64,000 nt of DNA from Yersinia hibernica (GTDB lineage Bacteria > Pseudomonadota > Gammaproteobacteria > Enterobacterales > Enterobacteriaceae): positions 3,658,001 through 3,722,000 of the forward strand of contig NZ_CP032487.1 in the NCBI RefSeq assembly GCF_004124235.1, written 5' to 3'. A program made the translations under genes and the position numbers. Numbering within the stretch: the first letter of the stretch is position 1; each line of letters begins with the position of its first letter. This document shows positions 21,919-31,782 of the stretch, in pieces. The notes under the pieces are model-generated. The model saw only the letters and a program-made list of their open reading frames with translations, did no database searches and was not told the DNA's origin.

Positions 21919-22253
21919 GTCTATTTCCCTATAAGTCAATGAACAATGAATAAGAAAGGTGCAAAGAGGATACTATCATTCTGGCGGTTTTTTATGTAGG
22001 AGCGCACGGATAATTGGGCGGGGAGGGACAAATAAAAAAAAACCTACGCATCTGCGTAGGTCGGTGTAAATAAAAAACTGGCTTTAACACACAGCGTATG
22101 TTGATTATTCACCAATTAATACCTCTGGGATCACTACTGTATCCGTTTCTGTGAAACCTCAGCCAGCAAGCAATCGCAACATTTACGCGCAAAGTGTAAC
22201 TAGGAGTGAACATTGTCAGTCAGCGGAAAAGGTTTGTAATTCATTGCGGTACA
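21919..22253. other. Intergenic spacer upstream of aas, downstream of the bisC-like gene
   Basis: This 335-bp stretch holds the aas promoter region and the terminator at 22033-22061. I see no gene and no repeat family in the remainder. Confidence 0.5.
22033..22061 (-). terminator. Rho-independent terminator after the bisC-like gene
   Basis: Stem ACCTACGCA/TGCGTAGGT at 22042-22061 is followed on the minus strand by a run of nine T (22033-22041). It is oriented for transcripts coming from the molybdopterin oxidoreductase gene. Confidence 0.85.
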
Positions 22254-24512
22254 TTAGTACAACGCCACCTCAACTAAACAGCTCATCGCATTCGGGCCTT
22301 GGGTCAAACGAGAAGTGCCAATATCCAATGTCAGCACGTTCGGATTACCAGATTGCTCCACTTGATGTTGTTTGCCACCAAAGCCGGGGTTAAACCAGGC
22401 TCCTGTTGCCATCAAAACCACCCCGCGGGTGACACCATCAGTAATACGCACCCCCGCCAAACAATTGCCGCGTAAATTACTCACTTTAACTTGGCTGCCC
22501 TCGGTAATTTCACGGCTGGCCGCATCCAGTGGATGCATCAAGAGTGTTTCGCGGCCCGCGGTTTTGTTCCCCTGAGCTAATGGTGCCGGATCAAGCTGGC
22601 TGTGCAGGCGATCCCCAGGCTGGATAGAGATCAAATGTAGCGGCCACTGCTCTGCCTGCGGGGCTCCCAGCCATTCAACCGGCGGCACCCACTGCGGATG
22701 TGGGGCAAAATCCTCATATTGATAGCTGGCGATTTTCTCACTGAATAACTCAATTTTGCCACTCGGTGTTTGCAGTGGACTTAGCTGAGGGTCAGCGCGG
22801 AAAGCATCAAAGAACACAAACTCCTTCTGCGGGGCGGGTAAATCCACATGGCCTCGCTGCCAGAAAGTATCAAAATCAGGCCACTCCACCCCATGAGGCA
22901 ACTGTGCGACGCCGCATTCTTGATAAATATGCTTGATCCACGCCATTTCATCGCGCCCCTCAGTGAAGGTCGCGCGATAACCTAGCCGCTCGGCCAAATC
23001 GGCAAAAATATCAAAATCATGCCGCGCCTGATGCTGTGGTGCAATCGCCTGATGCATCGCTAATACATAACGATCCCGTGATGAGCCACCGATATCATTA
23101 CGTTCCAGTGAACTGGTCACCGGCAACACGATATCGGCCATTTTAGCCGCGGGTGTCCACCAGATGTCCTGCACAATCACGGTATCCGGTTTTTGCCAGC
23201 CCTCCACCAGCCGGTTCAATTGCTGATGATGGTGAAAAGGATTCCCACCCGCCCAATGCACCAGATGAATATCCGGATAGGTATGGGTTTCCCCCTGAAA
23301 TTGATATGGCTGCCCCGGTTGCAGCAGCATGTCACAAATACGCGCGACCGGAATAGCTAATCCTGATGGATTTTTCCCCACCGGCATGCTTGGCCCGGGG
23401 GTATCAATTCGTGGATTACCGACCCCATTCATTGAACCGTGACCAAAGGAGAAACCGCCACCAGGTAAGCCGACTTGCCCTAACATGGCTGATAACGCGA
23501 TAACCATCCAGTAAGGTTGCTCACCGCGGTGTGCGCGCTGAACAGAATAAGAGCAGGTCATAAAGCTACGCACACCAATAAGTTGCTGCGCCAACTGACG
23601 AATTATTGCCGCCGGGATACCGGTAATTTCACTGGCCCAGTCGGATGTTTTCGCGATGCCGTCATTCACCCCGCGAATATAATCAGCCAATTGCTCATAA
23701 CCCACACAGTGGCTAGCTAGAAAAGCCCTATCCTCAGCGCCAACTTGCTGAATTTCATACGCCAGCGCCAGCATTAATGCCACATCCGTGTTCGGGCGAA
23801 TGGGGATCCACTGCGCATTAACAAAATCCGGGCAATCATCTCGCATTGGGCTGATGTTAATCACCGGCGTCCCTTTTTGCGCCAGTTTCTCCAGCCAAGG
23901 TTTCAATGAATGCTCCGCCGAGCCACCAGACGATACTTGCGCATTTTTCAGTGCCAGCCCACCAAATGCGATAAACAGTTCACAATGTTCAACCACACTT
24001 GGCCAGGAGGTTACTCGGCCAGTCAATGGGCTGAAGGTGCCTATCACATAGGGCAAGAAAAACTGCGCCGATCCCCAACTATAGTTACCGAGCTGGTCGA
24101 CACCACCACCGCCAGTGAAATAAAAACGCCGGACTAATGAGCGGGCGTGATGTAAACGCCCGGCAGAAGACCAGCCATAGGAGCCGGTAAATAACCCTGA
24201 AGGGCCATATTTATCTCTAACACGGCGATTCTCCTCAGCGACTAAATCCAGCGCAACATCCCAGTCCACTTCAACAAAATCTTCCCGGCCGCGTAAAGTT
24301 CGATCACTTTTTTCCCGTTGCTGCAACCATGAGCGGCGCACCGCCGGTTTACGAATACGTTGGTCGGAATACACCATTGGCGCAATGGAATCCAATAGTG
24401 GCGAAGGGTTGGGATCATCAGCAAAAGGCTCGCAGCGGATTAATTTGCCATCTTCAACAACTGCGGTATAAGCGCCCCAGTGGGCAAGCTGGGGGTAACG
24501 GGTGATGGACAT
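22254..24512 (-). CDS. Molybdopterin S-/N-oxide reductase, BisC/TorA-like
   Basis: A molybdopterin-guanine-dinucleotide enzyme of the DMSO reductase family, related to biotin sulfoxide reductase BisC. About 752 residues from the ATG at 24512; a TTG at 24527 is an alternative start. GSYGWSSAG near residue 115 contains the serine that ligates molybdenum in this subfamily. There is no N-terminal Fe-S cysteine cluster and no twin-arginine signal, so a cytoplasmic single-subunit enzyme is likely. Family substrates include biotin sulfoxide and methionine sulfoxide; the true substrate cannot be read from sequence. It ends at a strong terminator. Confidence 0.85.
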   Translation of the reverse strand: MSITRYPQLAHWGAYTAVVEDGKLIRCEPFADDPNPSPLLDSIAPMVYSDQRIRKPAVRRSWLQQREKSDRTLRGREDFVEVDWDVALDLVAEENRRVRDKYGPSGLFTGSYGWSSAGRLHHARSLVRRFYFTGGGGVDQLGNYSWGSAQFFLPYVIGTFSPLTGRVTSWPSVVEHCELFIAFGGLALKNAQVSSGGSAEHSLKPWLEKLAQKGTPVINISPMRDDCPDFVNAQWIPIRPNTDVALMLALAYEIQQVGAEDRAFLASHCVGYEQLADYIRGVNDGIAKTSDWASEITGIPAAIIRQLAQQLIGVRSFMTCSYSVQRAHRGEQPYWMVIALSAMLGQVGLPGGGFSFGHGSMNGVGNPRIDTPGPSMPVGKNPSGLAIPVARICDMLLQPGQPYQFQGETHTYPDIHLVHWAGGNPFHHHQQLNRLVEGWQKPDTVIVQDIWWTPAAKMADIVLPVTSSLERNDIGGSSRDRYVLAMHQAIAPQHQARHDFDIFADLAERLGYRATFTEGRDEMAWIKHIYQECGVAQLPHGVEWPDFDTFWQRGHVDLPAPQKEFVFFDAFRADPQLSPLQTPSGKIELFSEKIASYQYEDFAPHPQWVPPVEWLGAPQAEQWPLHLISIQPGDRLHSQLDPAPLAQGNKTAGRETLLMHPLDAASREITEGSQVKVSNLRGNCLAGVRITDGVTRGVVLMATGAWFNPGFGGKQHQVEQSGNPNVLTLDIGTSRLTQGPNAMSCLVEVALY

Positions 24513-24835
24513 GGCTATCTCAGGCAATTAAATAGATCATAAAAGTAACATTTACCCGGCAGTATGCCCAAAGCACAATTTTGACTAAGCAGAATAGTTT
24601 TGGACTAAGCTGAAATGTTGTTTTGTAGTGGTGCTCCGGTGCTGCGGCTACCAGCCTCTGTGCAGCATCTCTCCCGGTCTGGCAACTTTATTTGTCGTCA
24701 GTCTAGATAATGTACCGAATTTCCTGTTCTGTGGTTTTTTCTCACCAAGTTGCGATCCCCCCCCCTTGCGGACCGCCACGTTTTCCGCAAAACTGAGTGA
24801 TGTAAGCGATTACCCTGAAAATCTCTGGAAGAAAA
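24513..24835. promoter_or_regulatory. Divergent bisC-like/galR spacer
   Basis: This 323-bp region separates the two divergent genes. It holds two copies of a direct repeat, TTGACTAAGCAGAAT at 24581-24595 and TGGACTAAGCTGAAAT at 24601-24616. They are 20 bp apart, about two helical turns, and lie upstream of the oxidoreductase. It also contains a GalR-type operator at 24802-24813 next to galR. No gene is seen. Confidence 0.45.
24802..24813. promoter_or_regulatory. Candidate GalR operator upstream of galR
   Basis: The sequence GTAAGCGATTAC fits the core of the GalR/GalS operator consensus (GTGKAANCGNTTNCAC). It ends 22 bp before the galR start codon, which suggests autoregulation. This is inferred from the motif only. 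Confidence 0.55.
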
Positions 24836-25852
24836 ATGGCCACTATTAAGGATGTTGCCAAGCTGGCGGGTGTTTCCGTCGCGACGGTATCTCGTGTTAT
24901 CAATAATTCGCCCAAGGCCAGTGAAACATCAAGAAAGGCGGTCGGTGACGCCATGGAGCAGCTGCAATACCACCCGAATGCCAATGCTCGGGCGCTGGCG
25001 CAACAATCCACAGAAACCGTGGGCATGATTGTTTCTGATGTATCAGATCCCTTCTTCGGCTCTATGGTCAAAGCCGTCGAGCAAGTGGCTTATGCCACCG
25101 GCAATTTTCTGTTAATTGGTAACGGTTACCATGACGAGGAAAAAGAGCGGCAGGCTATCGAACAACTGATTCGTCATCGCTGCGCCGCATTGGTGGTTCA
25201 TGCAAAAAAATTATCTGACGAAGAATTGACGTCATTGATGGAACAGATCCCCGGCATGGTATTGATTAATCGCACATTACCGGGCTTTGAAACGCGCTGT
25301 GTTGCCTTGGATGATCGTTATGGTGCTTGGCTGGCCACTCGCCATCTGATTCAACAAGGGCATAAGCGGATAGCTATTATTTGTTCCAACCATCAAATTT
25401 CTGATGCCATTGATCGCCTGCAAGGTTATCTGGATGCCCTTGAAGAATTTGGTCTCCCGGTTGACGACCGTTTAATTTCCTACGGCACACCAGATGAAAT
25501 CGGCGGCGAGCAAGCAATGACCGACCTGTTGGGGCGCGGCAAACATTTCACGGCCGTCACCTGTTATAATGATTCAATGGCCGCAGGGGCATTGTCGGTA
25601 CTCAGTGATAACAGTATTGACGTGCCGCAAGAGATCTCACTGATCGGTTTTGACGATGTGTTGATCTCACGTTATTTGCGCCCTCGCCTGACCACCATTC
25701 GCTACCCAGTGGTGGCGATGGCGACACAAGCGGCTCAATTGGCATTGGCGCTGGCCAATAACACCCCGCTGCCCGAAATCACCAATATGTTCAGCCCAAC
25801 CTTGGTGCGACGCCACTCAGTCGCCAGCCCACAAGCGCCAACAGATGACTGA
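24836..25852 (+). CDS. galR: GalR, LacI-family galactose repressor
   Basis: GalR represses galactose uptake and catabolism genes until it binds galactose. The 338-residue protein has the LacI-type helix-turn-helix at its start (TIKDVAKLAGVSVATVSRV), followed by the hinge and a periplasmic-binding-protein-like sugar domain. It lies next to lysA, convergently with 18 bp between stops, exactly as in E. coli. A candidate GalR operator lies just upstream. Confidence 0.95.
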   Translation: MATIKDVAKLAGVSVATVSRVINNSPKASETSRKAVGDAMEQLQYHPNANARALAQQSTETVGMIVSDVSDPFFGSMVKAVEQVAYATGNFLLIGNGYHDEEKERQAIEQLIRHRCAALVVHAKKLSDEELTSLMEQIPGMVLINRTLPGFETRCVALDDRYGAWLATRHLIQQGHKRIAIICSNHQISDAIDRLQGYLDALEEFGLPVDDRLISYGTPDEIGGEQAMTDLLGRGKHFTAVTCYNDSMAAGALSVLSDNSIDVPQEISLIGFDDVLISRYLRPRLTTIRYPVVAMATQAAQLALALANNTPLPEITNMFSPTLVRRHSVASPQAPTDD

Positions 25853-25870
25853 GGCGCTGGCCCTCCCGCA

Positions 25871-27133
25871 TTAAACGTTCTCTAATGCGATAAGTTCTTC
25901 GATGGTTTGGCGGCGGCGGATTAAGCGCGGCTGCCCCTGCTCGAATAAGACTTCCGGTAATAGTGGGCGGCTATTATAGTTTGAAGACATGGATGCGCCA
26001 TAAGCCCCAGTATCGTGGAAGACCAGATAATCGCCAATTTTACTGGCGGGCAATGCACGAGTTTCAAGCCCGCCGCCCGCTTCTTGAGTAAATACATCCC
26101 CTGACTCGCAAAGTGGGCCGGCAACCACAGTATCAATCAGTGGTTCAGCAGCAAGTGCGCGCCCATCAGCCGGCAAGAGCGAAATATGGTGATAACTGCC
26201 ATACATAGCTGGCCGCATCAAATCATTAAAGCCCGCATCCACCAACACATAGTGGCGACGGCCCATATTTTTCACGGCCCGAACTTGTGCGATTAACACA
26301 CCAGACTCCGCCACCAGGAAGCGGCCGGGTTCAATTTCAAGGCTAACAGGATGACCCAAATGTGCGGCAATTCTCTCGCGGGCGCGGTTCCATAAACCGT
26401 AATAATGCTCGGTATCAATCTCATCATCGCCAAATTGGTATGGAATAGACAGGCCGCCGCCGGCAGAAATAGCACTGATATCCTGCCCCAGCGCGATAAC
26501 CTGCTGCACCATGGCATCACAGACCTGTTCCAGATGTTGGTAATCCACACCCGAGCCAATATGCATATGAATGCCCACCAGCACTAGGCCATATTGCTGA
26601 ATTTTTTCAATAGCTTGTGGCAAATCTTCGTGCCAAATACCGTGCTTGCTGTTTTCACCGCCAGTATTGGTTTTCTGGCTATGCCCATGCCCGAAACCTG
26701 GATTGACGCGCAACCAAACCGGATGGCCGGGCGCATGTTGCCCTAATTGGTCAAGCATGTCGATGGAGCCCGCATTAACGGGAATATTTAATTCAGTCAC
26801 CCGCAGTAATGTGGCCTGATCCAGTAAATCCGCGGTGAATACAATCTCAGCAGGTTCCTGTCCCGGCTGAAAACCGGCCTGCAGTGCGCGCTCAATCTCC
26901 CCCAACGACACCGAGTCGACTTTGACTCCTTGTGCGCGCATCAAACGCAAAATATGAATATTTGAACAGGCTTTCTGCGCAAAACGAATCACATCAAAAT
27001 GACGTAATTGATTGATTTTTTGGCTAATGACATCACCATCATAAGCCCAAACCGGGCAGCCAAAACGCGCAGGTAAGGCCATTAGATTTTGGGCAGTCAG
27101 TGCCGTAGAGGTATCGTTAAGTGCGCGCGGCAT
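25871..27133 (-). CDS. lysA: Diaminopimelate decarboxylase
   Basis: LysA converts meso-diaminopimelate to lysine with pyridoxal phosphate. The 420-residue protein is an alanine-racemase-fold decarboxylase. The cofactor lysine is in FAQKACSNIHILRL near residue 54, and the GGGLSIPY and EPGRFLVAESG motifs are present. It diverges from lysR over about 165 bp, the arrangement in which LysR activates lysA when lysine is short. Confidence 0.97.
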   Translation of the reverse strand: MPRALNDTSTALTAQNLMALPARFGCPVWAYDGDVISQKINQLRHFDVIRFAQKACSNIHILRLMRAQGVKVDSVSLGEIERALQAGFQPGQEPAEIVFTADLLDQATLLRVTELNIPVNAGSIDMLDQLGQHAPGHPVWLRVNPGFGHGHSQKTNTGGENSKHGIWHEDLPQAIEKIQQYGLVLVGIHMHIGSGVDYQHLEQVCDAMVQQVIALGQDISAISAGGGLSIPYQFGDDEIDTEHYYGLWNRARERIAAHLGHPVSLEIEPGRFLVAESGVLIAQVRAVKNMGRRHYVLVDAGFNDLMRPAMYGSYHHISLLPADGRALAAEPLIDTVVAGPLCESGDVFTQEAGGGLETRALPASKIGDYLVFHDTGAYGASMSSNYNSRPLLPEVLFEQGQPRLIRRRQTIEELIALENV

Positions 27134-27299
27134 AAGTCTTTCCTAATAATAAGCAACAATATAGGGGGCGAAAATATGGATTTCGCTGATGGGTTATTAT
27201 TAACAACAGAATGCATGTTAGGAAAATATCTATTTACCCATAGTCTATTCATTTATGATATGGCATAGATGAGATTACCGCCACCGCAGGAGCATTGTG

Positions 27300-28241
27300 A
27301 TGCCCGCTATTTCTTTACGACAAATAGAAATTTTTCATGGGGTTATGACCACCGGCAACCTGACTGAAGCGGCATTATTGCTCCAGACATCACAACCTAC
27401 CGTCAGCCGTGAGTTGGCCCGCTTTGAGCAATTGGTCCAATTGAAACTGTTTGACCGCCTACGAGGGCGTCTTTATCCCACCGTACAAGGCTTGCGCTTA
27501 TTTGAAGAAGTTCAGCGGTCTTATTACGGGCTTGATCAGATCAAACAAGCCGCCGAAGGGATCCGCCAATTTCAACATGCCCAGCTTTCTATTGCCTGCC
27601 TGCCGGTATTTTCACAATCACTGCTGCCCAGTGTGTGCAAACCCTTTATTGACCGCTATCCAGCCGTGAGTTTGAGTGTTATTCCGCAGGAATCGCCTTT
27701 ATTAGAAGAATGGCTTTCCGCCCAGCGACATGACCTTGGCCTGACAGAAAACACCCAGACACCGGCGGGCACAGTGCGCCATGCATTGATGACGGTGAAT
27801 GAGGTTTGTGTATTGCCCAGTGACCACCCATTACGGGAAAAAATGATTCTTACACCGCAAGATTTCCAGGGCGAGAATTTTATCAGTCTGTCAGTCACGG
27901 ACAGCTATCGCCAGCTACTGGATAATCTCTTTGCGGAACAAGGTATTAATCGCAGATTAGTATTGGAAACTCACAGCGCAGCATCAGTTTGCGCGATGGT
28001 GCAGGAGGGGGTGGGGGTGTCAATTGTTAACCCATTAACTGCACTGGATTATATCGGTAAAAAAGGGGGAGACGGTGTTTGCGTACGGCCATTTAGTGTA
28101 GAAATTCCTTTTACTATCAGCCTAATACAACCAATCCACCGCCCATCATCAAGTTTGGTCGATACTTTTATCGAGCATTTGAAACAGCAGGCAATCACCT
28201 TCCAACAACGCCTAGCGGCGGTGATTGCCCAACAATATTAA
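27300..28241 (+). CDS. lysR: LysR, activator of lysA
   Basis: The founding member of the LysR regulator family. It has 313 residues from the ATG at 27300; a GTG just before it is a less likely start. The N-terminal winged helix contains LLQTSQPTVSRELARFE, and the C-terminal effector domain follows. Divergent position next to lysA supports its identity as the diaminopimelate-responsive activator. It is convergent with the MFS gene, with only 8 bp between stops. Confidence 0.95.
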   Translation: MPAISLRQIEIFHGVMTTGNLTEAALLLQTSQPTVSRELARFEQLVQLKLFDRLRGRLYPTVQGLRLFEEVQRSYYGLDQIKQAAEGIRQFQHAQLSIACLPVFSQSLLPSVCKPFIDRYPAVSLSVIPQESPLLEEWLSAQRHDLGLTENTQTPAGTVRHALMTVNEVCVLPSDHPLREKMILTPQDFQGENFISLSVTDSYRQLLDNLFAEQGINRRLVLETHSAASVCAMVQEGVGVSIVNPLTALDYIGKKGGDGVCVRPFSVEIPFTISLIQPIHRPSSSLVDTFIEHLKQQAITFQQRLAAVIAQQY

Positions 28242-28249
28242 TTTGATAT

Positions 28250-29410
28250 TTAAGCTGATGTGACCTTACTGGCGCTTGCGCGCGAAAAGGTAAACAGGCA
28301 TAGCAGTAACCCCATCATCGCCAGTGCGGCGGCAGCCAGCGGGACTGCCGTCAATCCCAATCCTTGAGTAATCACCACGCCGCCGACCCATGCCCCCAGC
28401 GCATTGCCCACATTAAAGGCCGCAATGTTCAGTGTTGAGACCAAGTTAGGCGCTTTTTTGCCGTAAGTGACTACATTAATTTGCAAGGCAGGTACGGCAG
28501 AGAATGCCGCAGCAGACCATAAAAATAGTGTCACTTCCGCTGCTAATAATGAGTAGCTGGTCCAACTAAATAGGGCGGAAAATATTGCAATGAGTAAGAA
28601 TGTCATCGTCAGACTCACAGATAAGCGCCAATCGGCCAGTCGCCCGCCAACAATATTCCCCAACGTCAGACCCACCCCCATCAACAATAATGTCCAGCTG
28701 ACCCCGTGTTCAGAAACCTGAGTTACTTCAGTCAAAATTGGCGCGATATAAGTAAAGAGAGCAAACATGGCGGCGGCAAAAAAGACCGTCATCAGCAAAG
28801 ATAACCAGATACCGCCACCGCGCAATGCTGCAATTTCCTTACGTAACTCGGTCGGGGCTTCCTCTTGAGCAGAGGGCAACTTGCGATAAAGTGCGGCCAA
28901 TGAGAATAAGCCGATAACTGAAACAACCCAGAATGTCGAGCGCCAGCCAAAAGCTTGCCCCAAAGCGGTGCCCAAAGGTACGCCCAGCACATTGGCAAGT
29001 GTTAGGCCGGTAAACATCAACGCCACCGCAGATGCCCGTCGATTCGGAGCCACCAAATTCGCGGCAACCACGGCACCAATACCAAAAAAGGCCCCATGGC
29101 TCAACGCCGTAATAACCCGAGCTAACATCAGGAAGTCATAACTGTATGCCAGCGCACACATCAGGTTACCGACAATAAAAATCACCATTAATAACAACAG
29201 TGTCTTTTTACGCGGTAATTTGGCCGTCACAACAGCCATAATAGGTGCGCCGATAGCAACTCCCAGCGCATAGCCGCTGATTAGCCAACCCGCGGTTGGA
29301 ATCGAGATGTGCAAATCACCCGCCACTTGGGGCAACAACCCCATAATGACAAACTCAGTGGTACCAATAGCGAAAGCACTCAGTGCTAATGCCAACAGCG
29401 CAACAGGCAT
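28250..29410 (-). CDS. MFS efflux transporter, DHA1 family (AraJ/YdhP-like)
   Basis: A 12-segment inner-membrane transporter of about 386 residues. The start at 29410 (MPVALLALALSAFAIG) was chosen because GGGAG lies about 8 nt upstream and the extra upstream residues are hydrophilic and atypical. FAIGTTEFVIMGLLP in helix 1 is characteristic of the AraJ/YdhP/SotB group of drug or sugar exporters. The substrate is not predictable. The gene stands alone. Confidence 0.85.
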   Translation of the reverse strand: MPVALLALALSAFAIGTTEFVIMGLLPQVAGDLHISIPTAGWLISGYALGVAIGAPIMAVVTAKLPRKKTLLLLMVIFIVGNLMCALAYSYDFLMLARVITALSHGAFFGIGAVVAANLVAPNRRASAVALMFTGLTLANVLGVPLGTALGQAFGWRSTFWVVSVIGLFSLAALYRKLPSAQEEAPTELRKEIAALRGGGIWLSLLMTVFFAAAMFALFTYIAPILTEVTQVSEHGVSWTLLLMGVGLTLGNIVGGRLADWRLSVSLTMTFLLIAIFSALFSWTSYSLLAAEVTLFLWSAAAFSAVPALQINVVTYGKKAPNLVSTLNIAAFNVGNALGAWVGGVVITQGLGLTAVPLAAAALAMMGLLLCLFTFSRASASKVTSA

Positions 29411-29830
29411 ATTAAAGCTCCCAGTCAGACAATATCTCCCCGTGGGGGACAACGGACAGATCAAATTATTGCCAGTCATAATGAATTAACCGGCACATGG
29501 TAGTGAGTAGCAAAGCAAAAATGGAGCAGATTGCCGAGTATTCCAGCAATAACCCTAAAGTTTATAATTAGTTAATTTCTTAACTTGCGATACCCATCGA
29601 TTTCAATCTGACGAGTATAAATAGAAATAGCATGAGTTGATGAATAATGACTAGTAATGAACTAAGTTATAACTAGCCTGATAAGTAATTTCTCCTAATT
29701 TCTGGCGATAACCTAATGAAACAAAATATAAATTCGCGCCATCGCTGATGATAAAAATATGTTTGTGAATGTTACGGCACATCATTCTTACTCTCATGGT
29801 GCATATGCAAGCCGCTCACACGCGGTGGTG
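29411..29830. other. Intergenic spacer, no gene seen
   Basis: About 420 bp, AT-rich, between the MFS start and the end of the LysR-type gene. It presumably carries the MFS promoter. I found no ORF with a ribosome-binding site, no tRNA and no recognised repeat. Confidence 0.4.
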
Positions 29831-30727
29831 TCAAATAGGTAGCGGGTGGCTGGCAAACCACTCTACCAAAAAATCTAGCATCGACCTTAATGTGGCCGGC
29901 ATTTGTCGGCGCGAAGTATAAATACCATAAATTCCCATCGCCTGTGGCTGATAATCTGGCAATAATCTTATTAACTCCCCACTGGCAATATAAGGTGCAG
30001 CGGAATAACTGGGCTGCAAAGTGACACCAGCTCCCTCTAATGCGCCACTGAGCAAAACGACTGATTCATTGGCGCTTAGATTTCCCCCTACCGCTACAGA
30101 TGATTTAACGCCCTGCTGCTCAAAGTGCCATAAACTTTTACCAAAATAGGAGTAGGTCAGGCAGTTGTGGACGGCCAAGTCTTGCGGATGTTTTGGGACT
30201 CCCTTGGCGGATAAATAATCTGGCGCGGCACAAACAACTGAATAACAAGTCGAAAGCCGACGAGCAATTAAGTTGGGGTCTAAATCATTAGTAATGCGCA
30301 ATGCCAAATCAATGCGCTCTTCCACCAAATTGACTGCCCGGTTATTCATTTGTAAGTCCACTGCAACTTGTGGATGACGGCGTAAATAGTCTGTGACGGC
30401 AATTACCAATGCACTTTGTCCGAGAGACTGAGAACAGCTCAGACGCAACAAACCGCGCAATTCATCATTTTCCTGCCCCGCAATTGAATCCATCTCCTTA
30501 GCAAATTCAAGCATATGCCGGCAACGTGCTAAGGTCGCCTCACCAGCATGAGTCAGACTCAATTTTCGGGTTGTCCGATGCAATAAACGCGCCCCTGCCC
30601 ATTGCTCCATCTCGGCCAAGTAACGGGTCACCATTGCCCGCGACATCTCCAAGGCCTCGGCGGCGGCAATCATACTGCCCCGCTCGACAATGGCGACAAA
30701 AACCTCAGCTGCCGTGATCCTATCCAT
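29831..30727 (-). CDS. LysR-family transcriptional regulator
   Basis: A 298-residue LysR-type regulator of the subgroup beginning MDRITAAEVFVAIVERGS. The N-terminal winged helix (AAAEALEMSRAMVTRYLAEME) is followed by a periplasmic-binding-like effector domain. It is divergent from the MBL-fold/DsbA-like pair over about 106 bp and therefore probably regulates them; this is inferred from position. The inducer is unknown. Confidence 0.88.
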   Translation of the reverse strand: MDRITAAEVFVAIVERGSMIAAAEALEMSRAMVTRYLAEMEQWAGARLLHRTTRKLSLTHAGEATLARCRHMLEFAKEMDSIAGQENDELRGLLRLSCSQSLGQSALVIAVTDYLRRHPQVAVDLQMNNRAVNLVEERIDLALRITNDLDPNLIARRLSTCYSVVCAAPDYLSAKGVPKHPQDLAVHNCLTYSYFGKSLWHFEQQGVKSSVAVGGNLSANESVVLLSGALEGAGVTLQPSYSAAPYIASGELIRLLPDYQPQAMGIYGIYTSRRQMPATLRSMLDFLVEWFASHPLPI

Positions 30728-30833
30728 GATTAGCTCGATTTAAGCAACAAACAATTGCCTATTATCGGGTTTTTCTATCGAAATAAGCAATCTATTATCT
30801 ACGCCATACCCAGTCACTCACAGGAAAATGAAC

Positions 30834-31721
30834 ATGCCAAATAAAACTCTATTGCCAGTGGCCTTTGCTAGCCTGACAGCTTTCGCTGCTATATCAACGG
30901 CTAATGCTGCTGAACAACTCAAAATGGAAGTCTATAACCCGGGAGAAAAAAGCATCTTCCCTGTTTCCTCTGAAATTATCAGCGGTAAAACGGAAGTCGC
31001 GCTGATTGATGCACAATTTCAGCGTAATGATGCCGAAGTGTTGGTAAAGAAAATTCAGCAAAGTGGCAAAAAACTGACCACGATTTATATCAGTCAGGCA
31101 GACCCAGATTTCTATTTCGGCTTGGATGTTATTACCAAGGCATTTCCACAAGCCAAGGTAATCGCAACACCGCAAACTATTGAAGAAATTAAAGCCACTA
31201 AAGACGGGAAAATAGCTTACTGGGGGCCAATTTTGAAAGAAAATGCCCCGACACAAATCATTGTGCCGCAAGCACTACGTGGTAATAGTTTTACGGTTGA
31301 CGGGCAAAAAATTAATGTCGAGGGCTTAGATGGGCCATCACCCGAAAAAACCTTTGTCTGGATCCCATCATTAAAAGCCGTGGTCGGGGGAGTTGCCGTT
31401 TCAGGTAATATTCATTTATGGGTTGCAGATACTCAGACCGCCGAATCACGCCAGAACTGGCTGACAACACTGGAAAAAATCAAAGCCTTACAACCCGTCA
31501 CTGTTGTTCCGGGGCATTATCTTGATAACGCACCACAAACATTAGAATCAGTGACCTTCACTCAACGCTATTTGACGACGTTAAATACAGAGATTCCTAA
31601 AGCAAAAGACTCTACAGCACTGATCGCCACGATGAAAAAACATTATCCTGAGCTGAAAGATGAATCCAGCCTGGAATTAAGCGCTAAGGTGCTTAAAAAT
31701 GAAATGAAATGGCCGCAATAA
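30834..31721 (+). CDS. Exported MBL-fold protein with degenerate metal site
   Basis: A metallo-beta-lactamase-fold protein of about 295 residues with a signal peptide (hydrophobic core LLPVAFASLTAFAAI, cleavage likely after ANA). I prefer the ATG at 30834, which has better spacing to AGGA; an ATG 6 nt earlier is possible. Where the family has HxHxDH this protein reads SQADPDFYFG, so the first metal-binding histidines are lost, while later residues such as His in VVPGHYLD remain. It may not be a classical two-zinc hydrolase. It is followed by a DsbA-like gene after 61 bp. Confidence 0.8.
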   Translation: MPNKTLLPVAFASLTAFAAISTANAAEQLKMEVYNPGEKSIFPVSSEIISGKTEVALIDAQFQRNDAEVLVKKIQQSGKKLTTIYISQADPDFYFGLDVITKAFPQAKVIATPQTIEEIKATKDGKIAYWGPILKENAPTQIIVPQALRGNSFTVDGQKINVEGLDGPSPEKTFVWIPSLKAVVGGVAVSGNIHLWVADTQTAESRQNWLTTLEKIKALQPVTVVPGHYLDNAPQTLESVTFTQRYLTTLNTEIPKAKDSTALIATMKKHYPELKDESSLELSAKVLKNEMKWPQ

Positions 31722-31782
31722 AAGCCATTAATATTAATCGTCACTAAGTTTTTACATCATAAAGATAATCGAGGAAGAAATA

